A stretch of DNA of 64,000 bases from an uncultured Bacillota bacterium (GTDB taxonomy: Bacteria > Bacillota_I > Bacilli_A > Erysipelotrichales > Erysipelotrichaceae), in contig CASFYR010000002.1 in NCBI GenBank assembly GCA_949298975.1, positions 1-64,000 on the forward strand, written 5' to 3'. The notes under the pieces were generated by a model. It ran no database searches, was not told the DNA's origin, and was given only the letters and a program-made list of their open reading frames with translations. The number at the start of each line of letters is the position of its first letter. Within the stretch, counting starts at the first letter, position 1. A program made the translations under genes and the position numbers. Positions 25,681 to 34,825 of the stretch are shown in pieces.

Positions 25681-26022
25681 ATGGATTTTAAGTTACAGAT
25701 TGTTTTTTTGATCATCAGTTTGACAACGATCATATATGTCATCAATAAAATTGTTAAGCATAAACTAAACATTGAAGACTCAATCGTTTGGATAGTTTGG
25801 GCGCTGATCTTGCTGGTTATCAGTATATTTCCGATCATTCCGGAATATTTTTCCGGCCTGTTTGGTTTTATTTCTACCAGTAATTTTATCTTTTGCTTCT
25901 TTATTTTTACTCTGTTTTTGATTGTATTTTTCCAATCGATCGAAATATCCAATCTTAAACAGAAAAATAAGGAACTAGTACAAAAATTAAGCATTGAGCG
26001 ATATAAGAAAAACAAAAAATAG
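25681..26022 (+). CDS. DUF2304 membrane protein
   Basis: 113 aa from ATG 25681, which has AAGGAG six bases upstream; ATG 25675 overlaps that site. Three membrane segments (about 4-22, 35-55, 67-88) and a helical tail. The SIVWIVWALILLVISIFPII segment is typical of DUF2304. It probably anchors the preceding glycosyltransferase. Confidence 0.9.
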   Translation: MDFKLQIVFLIISLTTIIYVINKIVKHKLNIEDSIVWIVWALILLVISIFPIIPEYFSGLFGFISTSNFIFCFFIFTLFLIVFFQSIEISNLKQKNKELVQKLSIERYKKNKK

Positions 26023-26076
26023 TGACTGTGAACCGTAATGGATTATTATTGTAGATATAAGAATGAGGAGTGTGAA

Positions 26077-26955
26077 ATGAAAGGTATTATTCTAGCTGGA
26101 GGCAGCGGTACAAGGCTTTATCCCTTGACCAAAGTAACAAGTAAGCAATTATTGCCGATTTATGACAAACCAATGATTTATTATCCAATGAGCATTTTAA
26201 TGAGCGCCGGGATCAGAGATATTTTAATTATATCGACACCAAATGATACACCGAGATTTGAGGAATTGCTGGGTGATGGAGTTCAGTTCGGCATTAACTT
26301 ATCATATAAAGTTCAGCCTTCACCCGATGGTTTGGCTCAAGCCTTCATTTTAGGCGCGGAATTTATTGGCGACGATAGCTGTGCAATGATCTTGGGGGAC
26401 AACATTTTTCATGGTCATGGATTGACCAAACGTTTGAAGAATGCTGCTGCAAAAGAAGTTGGAGCAACGGTTTTTGGTTATTATGTCGATGATCCGGAAC
26501 GGTTTGGAGTGGTAGAGTTCGATAGAAACGGCAAAGCGATTTCTTTAGAAGAAAAACCGGCTAATCCTAAATCTAATTATGCTGTCACCGGATTATATTT
26601 TTATGATAATAAAGTGGTAGAATATGCAAAAAACTTAAAACCTAGCGCCCGGGGTGAATTGGAAATAACCGATTTAAATCGGATTTATTTAGAAAATGAT
26701 GAACTATCCGTTGAGCTTTTAGGTGATGGCTTTACCTGGCTGGATACAGGAACTCACGAATCTTTAGTTGACGCTACCAACTTTGTCAAAACGATCGAAG
26801 AACATCAGCATCGCAAGATTGCCTGTCTTGAAGAAATAGCTTTTAACAACGGCTGGATAACTATAGATGATTTAAATGCTACCTACGAAATATATAAGAA
26901 GAATCAGTATGGTGCTTATATCAAAAGAATCATGGAAAGGAAGTATATCGGTTAA
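26077..26955 (+). CDS. rfbA: Glucose-1-phosphate thymidylyltransferase
   Basis: 292 aa from ATG 26077 (GAGGAG seven bases upstream; an ATG 13 codons earlier has none). First enzyme of dTDP-L-rhamnose synthesis: dTTP + glucose-1-phosphate to dTDP-glucose. [13 protein letters not shown] at 6-18 is the nucleotidyl transferase signature, and YDKPMIYYP and [10 protein letters not shown] are the substrate motifs. It starts the rfbA-rfbC-rfbB-rfbD set, all overlapping by 1-4 bases. Confidence 0.97.
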   Translation: MKGIILAGGSGTRLYPLTKVTSKQLLPIYDKPMIYYPMSILMSAGIRDILIISTPNDTPRFEELLGDGVQFGINLSYKVQPSPDGLAQAFILGAEFIGDDSCAMILGDNIFHGHGLTKRLKNAAAKEVGATVFGYYVDDPERFGVVEFDRNGKAISLEEKPANPKSNYAVTGLYFYDNKVVEYAKNLKPSARGELEITDLNRIYLENDELSVELLGDGFTWLDTGTHESLVDATNFVKTIEEHQHRKIACLEEIAFNNGWITIDDLNATYEIYKKNQYGAYIKRIMERKYIG

Positions 26956-27530
26956 TGGAAGTAATTAAAACAGATTTAGATGGAGTTTTGATCATTAAAC
27001 CTGATGTCCATGGTGATCATCGTGGTTATTTTATGGAAACCTATTCCAAAGCAAAATATGAAGCGTTTGGCATTGTCAATACTTTCGTTCAGGATAATAT
27101 GTCTTTTAGCGCTCACAAGGGAACTTTAAGAGGTCTCCACTACCAGAATAACCCGTTTGCTCAAGCGAAATTGATTTCGTGCACAAGAGGGAAAGTTATT
27201 GATGTTGCGGTCGATATTCGCAAAGGTTCGCCAAATTATGGTAAATGGACTAGTGTTGAATTAAGTGATGAAAATTTTTTGCAGTTTTATATTCCGCAAG
27301 GCTTTGCTCATGGCTTTCTGACTTTAACTGATAATGTTGAATTTAGATATAAGGTGGATAATTTCTACAACAAAGAAAGTGATCGCGGCATAAGATATGA
27401 TGATCCGTTCATCAATGTTGACTGGCGCGGTTTACTAAACGGCATTGAACCGATTCTTTCTGACAAGGATAAGAATGGTCCAACTTTAGATAATGCTGAC
27501 TGTAATTTTATTTATGAGGAGATGAAATAA
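26955..27530 (+). CDS. rfbC: dTDP-4-dehydrorhamnose 3,5-epimerase
   Basis: 191 aa. Cupin-fold epimerase; third in the pathway although second in gene order. The catalytic His is in FSAHKGTLRGLHYQ (about 55-68) and the Tyr in VEFRYKVDNFY. The end of the previous gene supplies the ribosome site (GGAAAGGAAG). One base overlaps rfbA. Confidence 0.96.
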   Translation: MEVIKTDLDGVLIIKPDVHGDHRGYFMETYSKAKYEAFGIVNTFVQDNMSFSAHKGTLRGLHYQNNPFAQAKLISCTRGKVIDVAVDIRKGSPNYGKWTSVELSDENFLQFYIPQGFAHGFLTLTDNVEFRYKVDNFYNKESDRGIRYDDPFINVDWRGLLNGIEPILSDKDKNGPTLDNADCNFIYEEMK

Positions 27531-28558
27531 TGAAACATTTAGTAACAGGTGGTGCCGGTTTTATCGGCAGTAATTATATCTTTTACCTGCTTGAAAAATA
27601 CCCGGAAGATAAGGTTATTTGTTTGGATAAACTGACTTATGCGGGAAATCTGTCAACTTTAAAAACCGTTCTTGATTTACCTAATTTCAAATTTGTCAAA
27701 GGGGATATTTGTGACCGCGAACTGGTCTATGATTTAGTTGAAAATGAAAGACCGGATGTTATCGTCAATTTTGCGGCAGAATCACATGTTGACCGTAGTA
27801 TTGAAGATCCAAGCATTTTCCTTAACACTAATATTATCGGTACTTCTGTTTTGATGGATGCCGCCAGAAAATACGAGATTAAACGATTCCATCAGGTTTC
27901 AACTGATGAAGTATATGGTGATTTGCCGCTGGATCGTCCGGATCTTCTATTTCACGAAGATACCCCTTTACATACCAGTTCACCATACTCCAGCTCTAAA
28001 GCCGGCGCCGATTTATTGGTGATGGCTTATTACCGTACTTTCGGTTTACCGGTAACTATTTCGCGCTGTTCTAACAACTATGGTCCTTACCAATTTCCGG
28101 AAAAATTGATTCCTTTAATGATTGCCAAAGCATTAAACGAGGAAAAATTGCCGGTATATGGCGATGGCGCTAATGTTCGTGATTGGCTGTATGTTGAAGA
28201 TCATTGTGAAGCGATTGATTTGATTGTAAGAAAAGGCAGAATTGGCGAAGTATATAATGTCGGCGGCCATAACGAAAGGAATAACTTGACGATTGTCAAA
28301 CTGATCCTGGAAGAACTTGGCAAAAGCGAAGATTTGATTCATTTTGTTACTGACCGCAAAGGCCACGATCGCCGCTATGCAATTGATCCGACCAAGATCC
28401 ATAACGAATTAGGCTGGTTGCCAAAGACAACTTTTGAAAAAGGCATCAAAGAAACCATCGCCTGGTATCTTGAACATAGAGAATGGTGGCAAACTATTAT
28501 GAGCGGGGAATATCAGAATTACTACCAGAAGATGTATCTGGATAAGGGGCGGGTATGA
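27530..28558 (+). CDS. rfbB: dTDP-glucose 4,6-dehydratase
   Basis: 342 aa, extended short-chain dehydrogenase. NAD site TGGAGFIGSNY (6-16), the active-site TDEVYGDL near 125 and YxxxK in YSSSKAGADL near 152-161. Converts dTDP-glucose to dTDP-4-keto-6-deoxyglucose. GAGGAG lies just before its ATG. The TGA stop overlaps the rfbD start. Confidence 0.97.
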   Translation: MKHLVTGGAGFIGSNYIFYLLEKYPEDKVICLDKLTYAGNLSTLKTVLDLPNFKFVKGDICDRELVYDLVENERPDVIVNFAAESHVDRSIEDPSIFLNTNIIGTSVLMDAARKYEIKRFHQVSTDEVYGDLPLDRPDLLFHEDTPLHTSSPYSSSKAGADLLVMAYYRTFGLPVTISRCSNNYGPYQFPEKLIPLMIAKALNEEKLPVYGDGANVRDWLYVEDHCEAIDLIVRKGRIGEVYNVGGHNERNNLTIVKLILEELGKSEDLIHFVTDRKGHDRRYAIDPTKIHNELGWLPKTTFEKGIKETIAWYLEHREWWQTIMSGEYQNYYQKMYLDKGRV

Positions 28559-29409
28559 TGCGCCTGTTAGTAACCGGATATAAAGGGCAGCTTGGCTTTG
28601 ATGTTGTAAATGAAGCGCAAAAAAGAGGCATTGAGGCAATTGGGGTTGATATCGAAGAGATGGATATTACCGATAGAGTCAAAGTCAACGAAGTCATTAC
28701 TGAAGGCAATTATGACGCTGTTATTCATTGCGCGGCGTGGACGGCGGTTGACAAAGCAGAAGAAGAAAGTCTTTATGATAAAGTATATGCCGTTAATGCG
28801 CTTGGAACTAAATATATAGCTGAGATCTGCGCCGAACTTGATATCCCTATGATGTATTTTTCTACCGATTATGTCTTTAATGGCGAGGGAAAGGAACCGT
28901 GGAATGAATACGATCAAAGAAATCCCCTCAATGTCTACGGCCTAACCAAAGCTAAAGGTGAAGAGTATGTAGAAAAAATAGATAAACACTTTATTATTCG
29001 GATTGCCTGGGTATTTGGTGTCAACGGCAGTAACTTTATTAAAACGATGCTGCGTTTGGGAAAAGAAAGAGGAGCAGTAAAAGTAGTTGATGATCAGATT
29101 GGGTTACCGACATATACTTATGACCTAGCTAGATTGGTTATTGACATGATACAGACAGATAAATACGGAACTTATCACGCCACTAACTCCGGATCCTTTA
29201 TTAGTTGGTACGATTTTGCCTGTGAAATCTTTAAGCAGGCTGGTTTGGTTGTTGATGTTGCTGCCGTATCCAGCGAAGAATTTCCTGCCGCAGCCAAAAG
29301 ACCACATAATTCCCGTATGAATCAGACAGAACTGGATAAAAATGGTTTTGAACGTTTGCCCGACTGGAAAAACGCACTGGAACGTTATCTTGCAATTATT
29401 AATTCATAA
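28555..29409 (+). CDS. rfbD: dTDP-4-dehydrorhamnose reductase
   Basis: 284 aa; ATG at 28555 (or 28558). NADPH site TGYKGQLGFDV (6-16) and the active-site STDYVFNG and YGLTKAKGE segments are clear. Last step of dTDP-L-rhamnose synthesis. Four genes in a row complete the whole pathway, so the cell makes rhamnose for a wall polysaccharide. Confidence 0.97.
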   Translation: MMRLLVTGYKGQLGFDVVNEAQKRGIEAIGVDIEEMDITDRVKVNEVITEGNYDAVIHCAAWTAVDKAEEESLYDKVYAVNALGTKYIAEICAELDIPMMYFSTDYVFNGEGKEPWNEYDQRNPLNVYGLTKAKGEEYVEKIDKHFIIRIAWVFGVNGSNFIKTMLRLGKERGAVKVVDDQIGLPTYTYDLARLVIDMIQTDKYGTYHATNSGSFISWYDFACEIFKQAGLVVDVAAVSSEEFPAAAKRPHNSRMNQTELDKNGFERLPDWKNALERYLAIINS

Positions 29410-29415
29410 ATGATT

Positions 29416-29440
29416 AATACGGGGTCTTTGGCCCCGTATT
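29416..29440 (+). terminator. Hairpin after rfbD
   Basis: AATACGGGG (29416-29424) and CCCCGTATT (29432-29440) form a 9-bp stem. No T tract follows, so it may terminate inefficiently or protect the transcript end. Confidence 0.6.
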
Positions 29441-29505
29441 CTGTGTTGAATAACAGACGAAGGCGATTTTAGATGATTAATGTTTAAATATAACTGATAA
29501 AGTTA

Positions 29506-29511
29506 TATAAT
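29506..29511 (+). promoter_or_regulatory. -10 box of the LCP gene
   Basis: TATAAT 36 bases before the ATG at 29547; transcription would begin near 29518, giving an SD-led leader (GAGG at 29536). Confidence 0.5.
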
Positions 29512-29546
29512 AGATTTCGCTTTAGATTAAATGTTGAGGTTGTTTG

Positions 29547-31010
29547 ATGAAACTATTTAAAGATATCCGAATTTATTTACTGATACTGTTAGCTTTGCTG
29601 TGTCTGCTGGCCGTATTTCAATTTTCAACTTCTGTCTTGTCGTGGAAGTATTTGATTTTGGTAATTTTGGTTTTTATGTTTTTAGTCACTTTTTTGGCGG
29701 CACTATGTTACCAAAAGAGTAAAGCTTTTCGTTACATTGGTATGATTATGCTGGTAATTTTTGTAATTATCGGCGGTTATGGTAATTATACTTTGTATAA
29801 AACTAAAGGAGTATTAAGCTTAATTTCTTCTTTGAGTACCAATTCGGTGCGTTACAGTGTTTTGACATTAAATGAGAATGTAACTGACAATGATGTTGAT
29901 CCATCCAAACATGATCTTAGTGACTACAGCAATAAAGAATACGGCATTATTATGGTAGGCAATACTGCCAATAACGGTGATGTCATCAAAGCGATCAGTG
30001 AAGATACTAATAATCAGGCTCAGTACACGACATACTATTCAATTCAGGAAGCGGCAGAGGCTTTTACTGACGGGGACGTAGATATGTTAATACTGAACGA
30101 AAGTCTGAGGTCAATGTTTGAAATTGACCTGGAAAGCATTTCGACAGTTGTGGCAGAGTATTCTTTCGAGGTTGAAAGTGTTGATATTCGTGATGCTGCC
30201 GAAGTGACAAAAGAGCCTTTCTTGGTCTATATCACTGGTGTAGATGTCTATGGCGATTTGAGCGAGCAGGGGCGAAGCGATGTCAACAAGGTCATGGCAA
30301 TTGACCCGGTAGAAAAAAAGATTTTGCTTATAGATATCCCGCGGGATTATTATATTCCTCAAACTTGTCAGTATGATCAAAAGGACAAGTTAACGCATAC
30401 CGGTTTCTTTGGGGTCGATTGCACTGTTAGTTCGATTGAAAATTTCCTTGACATTGATATTAATTATTTTGTAAGAGTCAATTTTTCAAGCGTGGTTGAT
30501 ATCGTCGATGCTTTAGGTGGAATCGATGTCTATTCTGATTACACTTTCGATACCCACATGGCAGCTGCCGGTTATCATTTTGATGAGGGATGGAACCATC
30601 TTGACGGGATGGAGGCATTAATGTTTTCCAGAGAGCGTTATGCTTTCCTTGACGGTGATAATCAGCGGATCAAGAATCAGACTAAAGTCTTGGAAGCAAT
30701 TATTGACAAAGTTGCCTCCCCGGCCATTATTACTAATTATATGAGTTTTATGGATGTCATGGCTAAGACGATCCAAACTAATCTTACTGAAAACGATATC
30801 TATGCTCTGATCCAGATGCAGCTTAACGATTTAGCTTCGTGGAATATCGAGTCACATGCAATGGAGGGCGAAGGAGCGATATTATGGTCACCGGCCGGTT
30901 ATGCCAATCTTTGGGTAATGGAGCCGTACACCACCAGCGTGGAAAAGGCGAAACAGCTGATAAATGATTTTATGAATAAAACCAGCGATTCACAAGTTCA
31001 GTCTAATTAA
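29547..31010 (+). CDS. LytR-CpsA-Psr (LCP) family wall polysaccharide ligase
   Basis: 487 aa. Three membrane segments within the first 85 residues, a variable extracellular domain (about 90-215) and the LCP catalytic domain (about 220-400) with the conserved DPVEKKILLIDIPRDYYI motif, an FFGVDCTVSSIENFL region and the Arg-rich SRERYAFLDGDNQR. LCP enzymes join undecaprenyl-linked glycans to peptidoglycan. It is beside the rhamnose genes, which suggests a rhamnose-containing polymer as its substrate (inference). ATG 29547 with GAGG is preferred over TTG 29544. Confidence 0.94.
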   Translation: MKLFKDIRIYLLILLALLCLLAVFQFSTSVLSWKYLILVILVFMFLVTFLAALCYQKSKAFRYIGMIMLVIFVIIGGYGNYTLYKTKGVLSLISSLSTNSVRYSVLTLNENVTDNDVDPSKHDLSDYSNKEYGIIMVGNTANNGDVIKAISEDTNNQAQYTTYYSIQEAAEAFTDGDVDMLILNESLRSMFEIDLESISTVVAEYSFEVESVDIRDAAEVTKEPFLVYITGVDVYGDLSEQGRSDVNKVMAIDPVEKKILLIDIPRDYYIPQTCQYDQKDKLTHTGFFGVDCTVSSIENFLDIDINYFVRVNFSSVVDIVDALGGIDVYSDYTFDTHMAAAGYHFDEGWNHLDGMEALMFSRERYAFLDGDNQRIKNQTKVLEAIIDKVASPAIITNYMSFMDVMAKTIQTNLTENDIYALIQMQLNDLASWNIESHAMEGEGAILWSPAGYANLWVMEPYTTSVEKAKQLINDFMNKTSDSQVQSN

Positions 31011-31027
31011 GGCTGAACTTTCTTTTA
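30994..31027 (+). terminator. Terminator of the LCP gene, overlapping its stop
   Basis: AAGTTCAG (30994-31001) and CTGAACTT (31013-31020), then TCTTTT. The last codons and the TAA stop lie inside the stem-loop. Confidence 0.8.
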
Positions 31028-31056
31028 TTAGCGAAACATTTTAGAAAGGCTCGTGG

Positions 31057-31062
31057 TAGAAT
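31057..31062 (+). promoter_or_regulatory. Extended -10 box, near-leaderless promoter of the rluA-like gene
   Basis: TGGTAGAAT, nine bases before the ATG at 31072; predicted leader about 3 nt. Confidence 0.5.
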
Positions 31063-31071
31063 ATTGATTGT

Positions 31072-31974
31072 ATGAATTATGAAGTAAAAGGAAATTATTT
31101 ATTCATTGATCTTGAAGGAATCTATTACTCCTCGGTTCAGGATTTGTTTGATGAACTGATCCCGTCAAAAAAGATCCAGCATCTTCTGATTCAAAATAAG
31201 TGGATCACGATGGATGATAATCCGGTCAAAAGAGAAACAGCGCTAATCGGGAAAAAGCTGAAGATCGATCTTTACCCGGTACAGACAGAATATCCGATAG
31301 TCGAAACCAAACCGGATATTGTCTATGAGGATGAACTGTTTCTGATTGTCAATAAACCTAATGGTCTTTTGGTACATAAAGACGGCAACAGCAGCCTGAC
31401 CCTAACCGATATTGTCGGCAGCTATCTTAGGGAGAATAACATCCCTGGCGAAGCCAAAGCGATCCATCGTTTGGATGTTGACACCTCGGGTCTGGTTGTT
31501 TTTGTCAAGAGCATGATTTTTCAGCCTTTGCTTGATCGCCTTTTAATGTATAAGCAGATCAAACGCAGTTATATTGCGATCGTTGAAGGCCGCTGCGATT
31601 TTAAAAGACAAACGATCGAAAAAAACATTGGTTCTGATCGTCATGATAGCCGCAGGATGGTTATCGCTAAAAGAGGACGAAGCGCAAAAACTACTGTTTA
31701 TAATCTGTACAGCTGCGGCAAATATTCGGTATTGCGCTGCGAATTAAGGGACGGGCGGACACATCAGATCAGAGTGCATCTGGCCTCCATCGGACATCCG
31801 ATCATTAATGATGAATTGTATGGCACAAGTTCACCGCTTTTAAAAAGAATGGGTCTGGTTGCCAACGAAGTTGAATTTTATCATCCGCTAAAAGTTGAGA
31901 TGATGAAAGTCAAGATCCGGTTAGACAGTGATTTCAGAAAACTGATGGAGTATGTCGATGAAGAAGAATTATAA
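31072..31974 (+). CDS. RluA-family pseudouridine synthase
   Basis: 300 aa. The catalytic Asp is in AIHRLDVDTSGL near residues 131-142, and the N-terminal half (about 1-60) is an unusual variant of the S4-like domain, followed by the INKPNGLLVHKDGN motif. RNA substrate (23S rRNA or tRNA position) cannot be assigned from sequence alone. It overlaps the ybaK gene by 17 bases. Confidence 0.94.
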   Translation: MNYEVKGNYLFIDLEGIYYSSVQDLFDELIPSKKIQHLLIQNKWITMDDNPVKRETALIGKKLKIDLYPVQTEYPIVETKPDIVYEDELFLIVNKPNGLLVHKDGNSSLTLTDIVGSYLRENNIPGEAKAIHRLDVDTSGLVVFVKSMIFQPLLDRLLMYKQIKRSYIAIVEGRCDFKRQTIEKNIGSDRHDSRRMVIAKRGRSAKTTVYNLYSCGKYSVLRCELRDGRTHQIRVHLASIGHPIINDELYGTSSPLLKRMGLVANEVEFYHPLKVEMMKVKIRLDSDFRKLMEYVDEEEL

Positions 31975-32443
31975 GACTAATGCCATGCGGGAGCTGGACA
32001 GTGCGAAAATATCTTACGAGACTCTGTATTACGATTTGGGTGATACGGCATTTTCGGCTGAAGCGGTCAGCGAGAAACTGGCAATTGATCCGTTTGAATG
32101 TTATAAGACCCTGGCTTTGAAACATGATCATGATCTGTATATTGTTGTGATCAGCGCCAATCAGGCCATTGATCTTAAAAAAGCCGCCAAAGCTTTAAAG
32201 GTCAAGGACCTTAAGATGGTGGCAGTAAAAGATTTAGTGAAGGAAGTCGGCTATGAACGGGGCAGCGTATCGCCGCTTGGCATTCATAAAAAGCACCGGA
32301 CGGTTTTTGCCTCTGAAGCCGATAAACTGGATAAGCTGGTCGTCAGTGGTGGGATGAAGGGCATTAGTTTACGGATCGGACGCGAAGAATTATTAAACTA
32401 TTTAAAAGCAGATATGTTGGATGTATGTGAGGAAAAAGAATGA
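31958..32443 (+). CDS. ybaK: Cys-tRNA(Pro)/Cys-tRNA(Cys) deacylase
   Basis: 161 aa from ATG 31958 (GGAG seven bases before). YbaK/EbsC proofreading enzyme that clears cysteine from tRNA-Pro. The active-site Lys lies in YKTLALKHD near 48-56 and the SPLGIHKKHRTVF segment and the C-terminal GISLRIGREEL are family marks. It sits within a three-gene unit with the synthase and the HAD protein. Confidence 0.94.
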   Translation: MKKNYKTNAMRELDSAKISYETLYYDLGDTAFSAEAVSEKLAIDPFECYKTLALKHDHDLYIVVISANQAIDLKKAAKALKVKDLKMVAVKDLVKEVGYERGSVSPLGIHKKHRTVFASEADKLDKLVVSGGMKGISLRIGREELLNYLKADMLDVCEEKE

Positions 32444-33156
32444 TCAAGAATATCTTTATCGATCTTGACGGTACGCTGTTACCGATGGATAACGACGAAT
32501 TTATCAAGCGATATTTTAGTCTTTTGGGCCAAAAAGCAGCTGCAAACGGCTATGACCCTAAAAAACTGGGTGAAAGAGTGATGACGGCGACTTATGTCGT
32601 ATTGCAAAACGATGGGAAAATCAGTAACGAAGAATTATTTTTTACTACTTTTGAAAAACTGATGGGTCATGACATCATTGGCTCATTCGCTGATCTTAAG
32701 GCGATGTTTGCTGATTTTTACGAACATGATTTTGATAAGATCAAAGAAATAATCGCTGACAGTGATTCTTCAACCAATTTTTTAAAGGATGTGATGAAAA
32801 AGTACAATGTTGTGATCGCAAATACTCCGGTTTTTCCCGCCCAGGCAGTAAATAAAAGATTAAGCTGGATCGGCTATGGCATTGATGATTTTGTCTATGT
32901 CACGACTTATGAAAATTCCTCCTATGCCAAACCCAATCCGCTATATTATCAGGACCTTCTGAATAAACTAAACTATCAGGCCCAAGAGACATTAATGGTT
33001 GGCAACGATATGGTCGATGATATCGTTCCGGCTGATAAAATCGGCTTGAAAACTTTCTTTTTAGATGATTATCCACTAAATGATGGTAAGGGTTTCCCAG
33101 GCCCGCGAGGATCGTTTAAAGATCTGTCAAACTACCTTTGCACCTTGTCAAGATAA
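32440..33156 (+). CDS. HAD-superfamily hydrolase
   Basis: 238 aa. The nucleophile motif is FIDLDGTLLP (6-15), the second motif ANTP near 128 and the acid motif MVGNDMVDDIVPADKIG near 187. The cap is helical, as in class I HAD enzymes. Substrate unknown. ATGA overlap with ybaK. Confidence 0.9.
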   Translation: MIKNIFIDLDGTLLPMDNDEFIKRYFSLLGQKAAANGYDPKKLGERVMTATYVVLQNDGKISNEELFFTTFEKLMGHDIIGSFADLKAMFADFYEHDFDKIKEIIADSDSSTNFLKDVMKKYNVVIANTPVFPAQAVNKRLSWIGYGIDDFVYVTTYENSSYAKPNPLYYQDLLNKLNYQAQETLMVGNDMVDDIVPADKIGLKTFFLDDYPLNDGKGFPGPRGSFKDLSNYLCTLSR

Positions 33157-33168
33157 TCACAAATATTC

Positions 33169-33197
33169 TTGAATTTCAAAGAGGATTTTTATATAAT
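33169..33197 (+). promoter_or_regulatory. Strong promoter of the duplicated-domain lipoprotein
   Basis: TTGAAT (33169-33174), 17-bp spacer, TATAAT (33192-33197). Near-consensus, followed by GAGGAGGAG 8-16 bases before the ATG, so the gene should be highly expressed. Confidence 0.8.
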
Positions 33198-33223
33198 ACT
33201 AGCGAGGAGGAGTTTTTAAACTT

Positions 33224-34225
33224 ATGAAAAAATTATTGGCTGTTTTATTAACAGTACTGATGGTTCTTGGTTTAGCTGCTTGTTCAAACACAAATAACGA
33301 AGAACCAGGCGACGATACCCCATCAACCACTTACAAAGTAGGATTAGGCGTATCAACCAGTGTTTCAGCTTCTAGTGCTACTGAAGATAGCACTGGTAAA
33401 GTTCAGTCAACTGATACTTATGCATTGGTTGTTTTGGATGCCGAAGGCAAGATTGTCAAGGTTGACATCGATGCCGCACAGAATGCTGCCGTTGTTACTG
33501 CTACCGGTGAAGTTACCGGTGAAGCTATCCCTACTAAGACCGAAAGAAAAGAAGACTACAACATGAAAGGCACTTCTCCAATCGGTAAAGAATGGTACGA
33601 ACAGACTGCTGCTTTTGAAGAATACTGTGTTGGTAAGACTTTAGAAGAAGTTGCAGCTATGGAACTTGATTCTGAAAACCACAACGGACCGGTTGATTTA
33701 GCTACTTCTTGTACAATCGATGTTACAGCTTTCTTGGATGCAATCGCTAAAGCTGGTGCTAATGCCGTTGAAGTTGAAAACTATGCTACTTCCGGTTTAG
33801 CCAGTGTTACTACGGTTGAAGGCGGCACTGCTACTGAAGATAAAGCCGCTACAGCTACTATCACTACTACTATCGCTGCAGTTGCTTTAGACGCTGATGG
33901 TAAAGTTGTTTACGTTGATGTTGACGCTTCTCAGCAGAAGGGTACTGCTACTACTACCGGTGAAGTTACCGGTGAAGCTATCCCTACTAAGACCGAAAGA
34001 AAAGAAGACTACAACATGAAGGGCGTTTCTCCAATCGGTAAAGAATGGTACGAACAGGCTGCTGCTTATGAAGAATTCTTATTAGGCAAGACTGTTGCTG
34101 ACGTTGAAGGTATGGAACTTGATACTGAAAACCACAGTGGACCGGTTGATTTAACTTCTTCTTGCACAATGTCAGTTGTTGATTTCAACACTGCTGTCGT
34201 AAGTGCAATGAACAGCGCTAACTAA
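33224..34225 (+). CDS. Abundant lipoprotein with a tandemly duplicated domain
   Basis: 333 aa. Lipoprotein signal ending in LAAC (Cys20) followed by a polar linker with TPSTTYK. Residues about 38-185 and 190-333 are two copies of the same domain, each with a TxKxxVxxVDIDA strand, EVTGEAIPTKTERKEDYNMK block and ENHxGPVDL motif. The repeat period is 151 residues. The fold recalls FMN-binding-like lipoproteins seen near respiratory genes, but no FMN site (the SGAT-type Thr) was identified with certainty; one could be MELDxENHxGPVDL. Codon use (GCT, ACT, GTT, GAA) is of the highly expressed type. Function unknown. Confidence 0.85.
   Translation: MKKLLAVLLTVLMVLGLAACSNTNNEEPGDDTPSTTYKVGLGVSTSVSASSATEDSTGKVQSTDTYALVVLDAEGKIVKVDIDAAQNAAVVTATGEVTGEAIPTKTERKEDYNMKGTSPIGKEWYEQTAAFEEYCVGKTLEEVAAMELDSENHNGPVDLATSCTIDVTAFLDAIAKAGANAVEVENYATSGLASVTTVEGGTATEDKAATATITTTIAAVALDADGKVVYVDVDASQQKGTATTTGEVTGEAIPTKTERKEDYNMKGVSPIGKEWYEQAAAYEEFLLGKTVADVEGMELDTENHSGPVDLTSSCTMSVVDFNTAVVSAMNSAN
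33501..33567 (+). repeat. Direct repeat, copy 1 (within lipoprotein gene)
   Basis: A 67-nt stretch identical to 33954-34020; offset 453 bases, a whole number of codons. Confidence 0.9.
33954..34020 (+). repeat. Direct repeat, copy 2 (within lipoprotein gene)
   Basis: Identical to copy 1 at 33501-33567. Similarity continues beyond the identical core, so the duplication covers the whole domain. Confidence 0.9.
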
Positions 34226-34248
34226 GTTAGTCAAATAGGTTATTATTT

Positions 34249-34275
34249 AAGGGTTCAATATGAACCCTTTTTTTA
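34249..34275 (+). terminator. Lipoprotein terminator
   Basis: AAGGGTTCA (34249-34257), loop ATA, TGAACCCTT (34261-34269), then seven T. Confidence 0.9.
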
Positions 34276-34325
34276 TGTTAAAAAAGATGATATAATTTTT
34301 TGCGGGAAAGAGGAAGGAGATGAAA

Positions 34326-34796
34326 ATGAAAAAGGTATTAAAATTATTGATCGTTGTATTATTAAGTTTAGGGTTGGCAGCCTGTTCAGGTGATTCCGAT
34401 AACATTGACCTGCCGTTATCAGAGATAATGGATAAGTTATACGAGGGCATTCCTGAAGAAGACCTGCCGATGATGGCAGAGTATGTTACGGTAAACAGCG
34501 ATAATGAGTATTGGTATCTTGGCACTGCTGGACTGCAGTTTGAAGAAGCACTGGCTGTTGAACCAATGATCGGTTCGATCGCTCATTCGGTTGTTTTAGT
34601 CAAAGTAGCTGACGGCACTGATGTTCAAGAAGTAGAAAATCAGATCAAAGATAATATCGATACAAGAAAATGGGTATGCGTCGGTATTGAAAAAGACCAG
34701 CTGATTATTACTCACCGCGGTAATATAATCCTAGTGGTTATTGATGATCTGGGTGTCGGCAATACCATTAAAGAAAATTTTGAAAATATCAAATAA
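34326..34796 (+). CDS. DUF4358 lipoprotein
   Basis: 156 aa, lipoprotein signal (hydrophobic 6-20, LAAC lipobox). The domain has the DUF4358 look (LxEIMDKLYEG, PMMAEYVTVNS, KENFENIK). In several Firmicutes DUF4358 lipoproteins sit beside MBOAT and DHHW genes, as here. ATG 34326 is preferred over 34320 because AAGGAG ends six bases before it. Confidence 0.82.
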   Translation: MKKVLKLLIVVLLSLGLAACSGDSDNIDLPLSEIMDKLYEGIPEEDLPMMAEYVTVNSDNEYWYLGTAGLQFEEALAVEPMIGSIAHSVVLVKVADGTDVQEVENQIKDNIDTRKWVCVGIEKDQLIITHRGNIILVVIDDLGVGNTIKENFENIK

Positions 34797-34825
34797 GACC
34801 TTATAATAATTATGAGGTCTTTTTT
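34795..34825 (+). terminator. Terminator overlapping the -10 box and ribosome site of the MBOAT gene
   Basis: AAGACCT (34795-34801), loop with TATAAT (34802-34807), AGGTCTT (34815-34821), then TTTT. The 3' arm (GAGG) also lies 8 bases before the GTG start of the next gene, so termination, promoter and ribosome site share the same bases. Confidence 0.65.

Noticed and set aside
28538-28558. TGA read as tryptophan (Mollicutes code)
   Set aside because: TGA ends rfbB, ftsX-linked and other genes precisely at overlaps with the next start, and tryptophan is TGG in the conserved proteins.
33224-34225. CRISPR-like repeat array
   Set aside because: The two repeats are 453 bases apart and part of a duplicated protein domain; there is no spacer-repeat series anywhere in the window.
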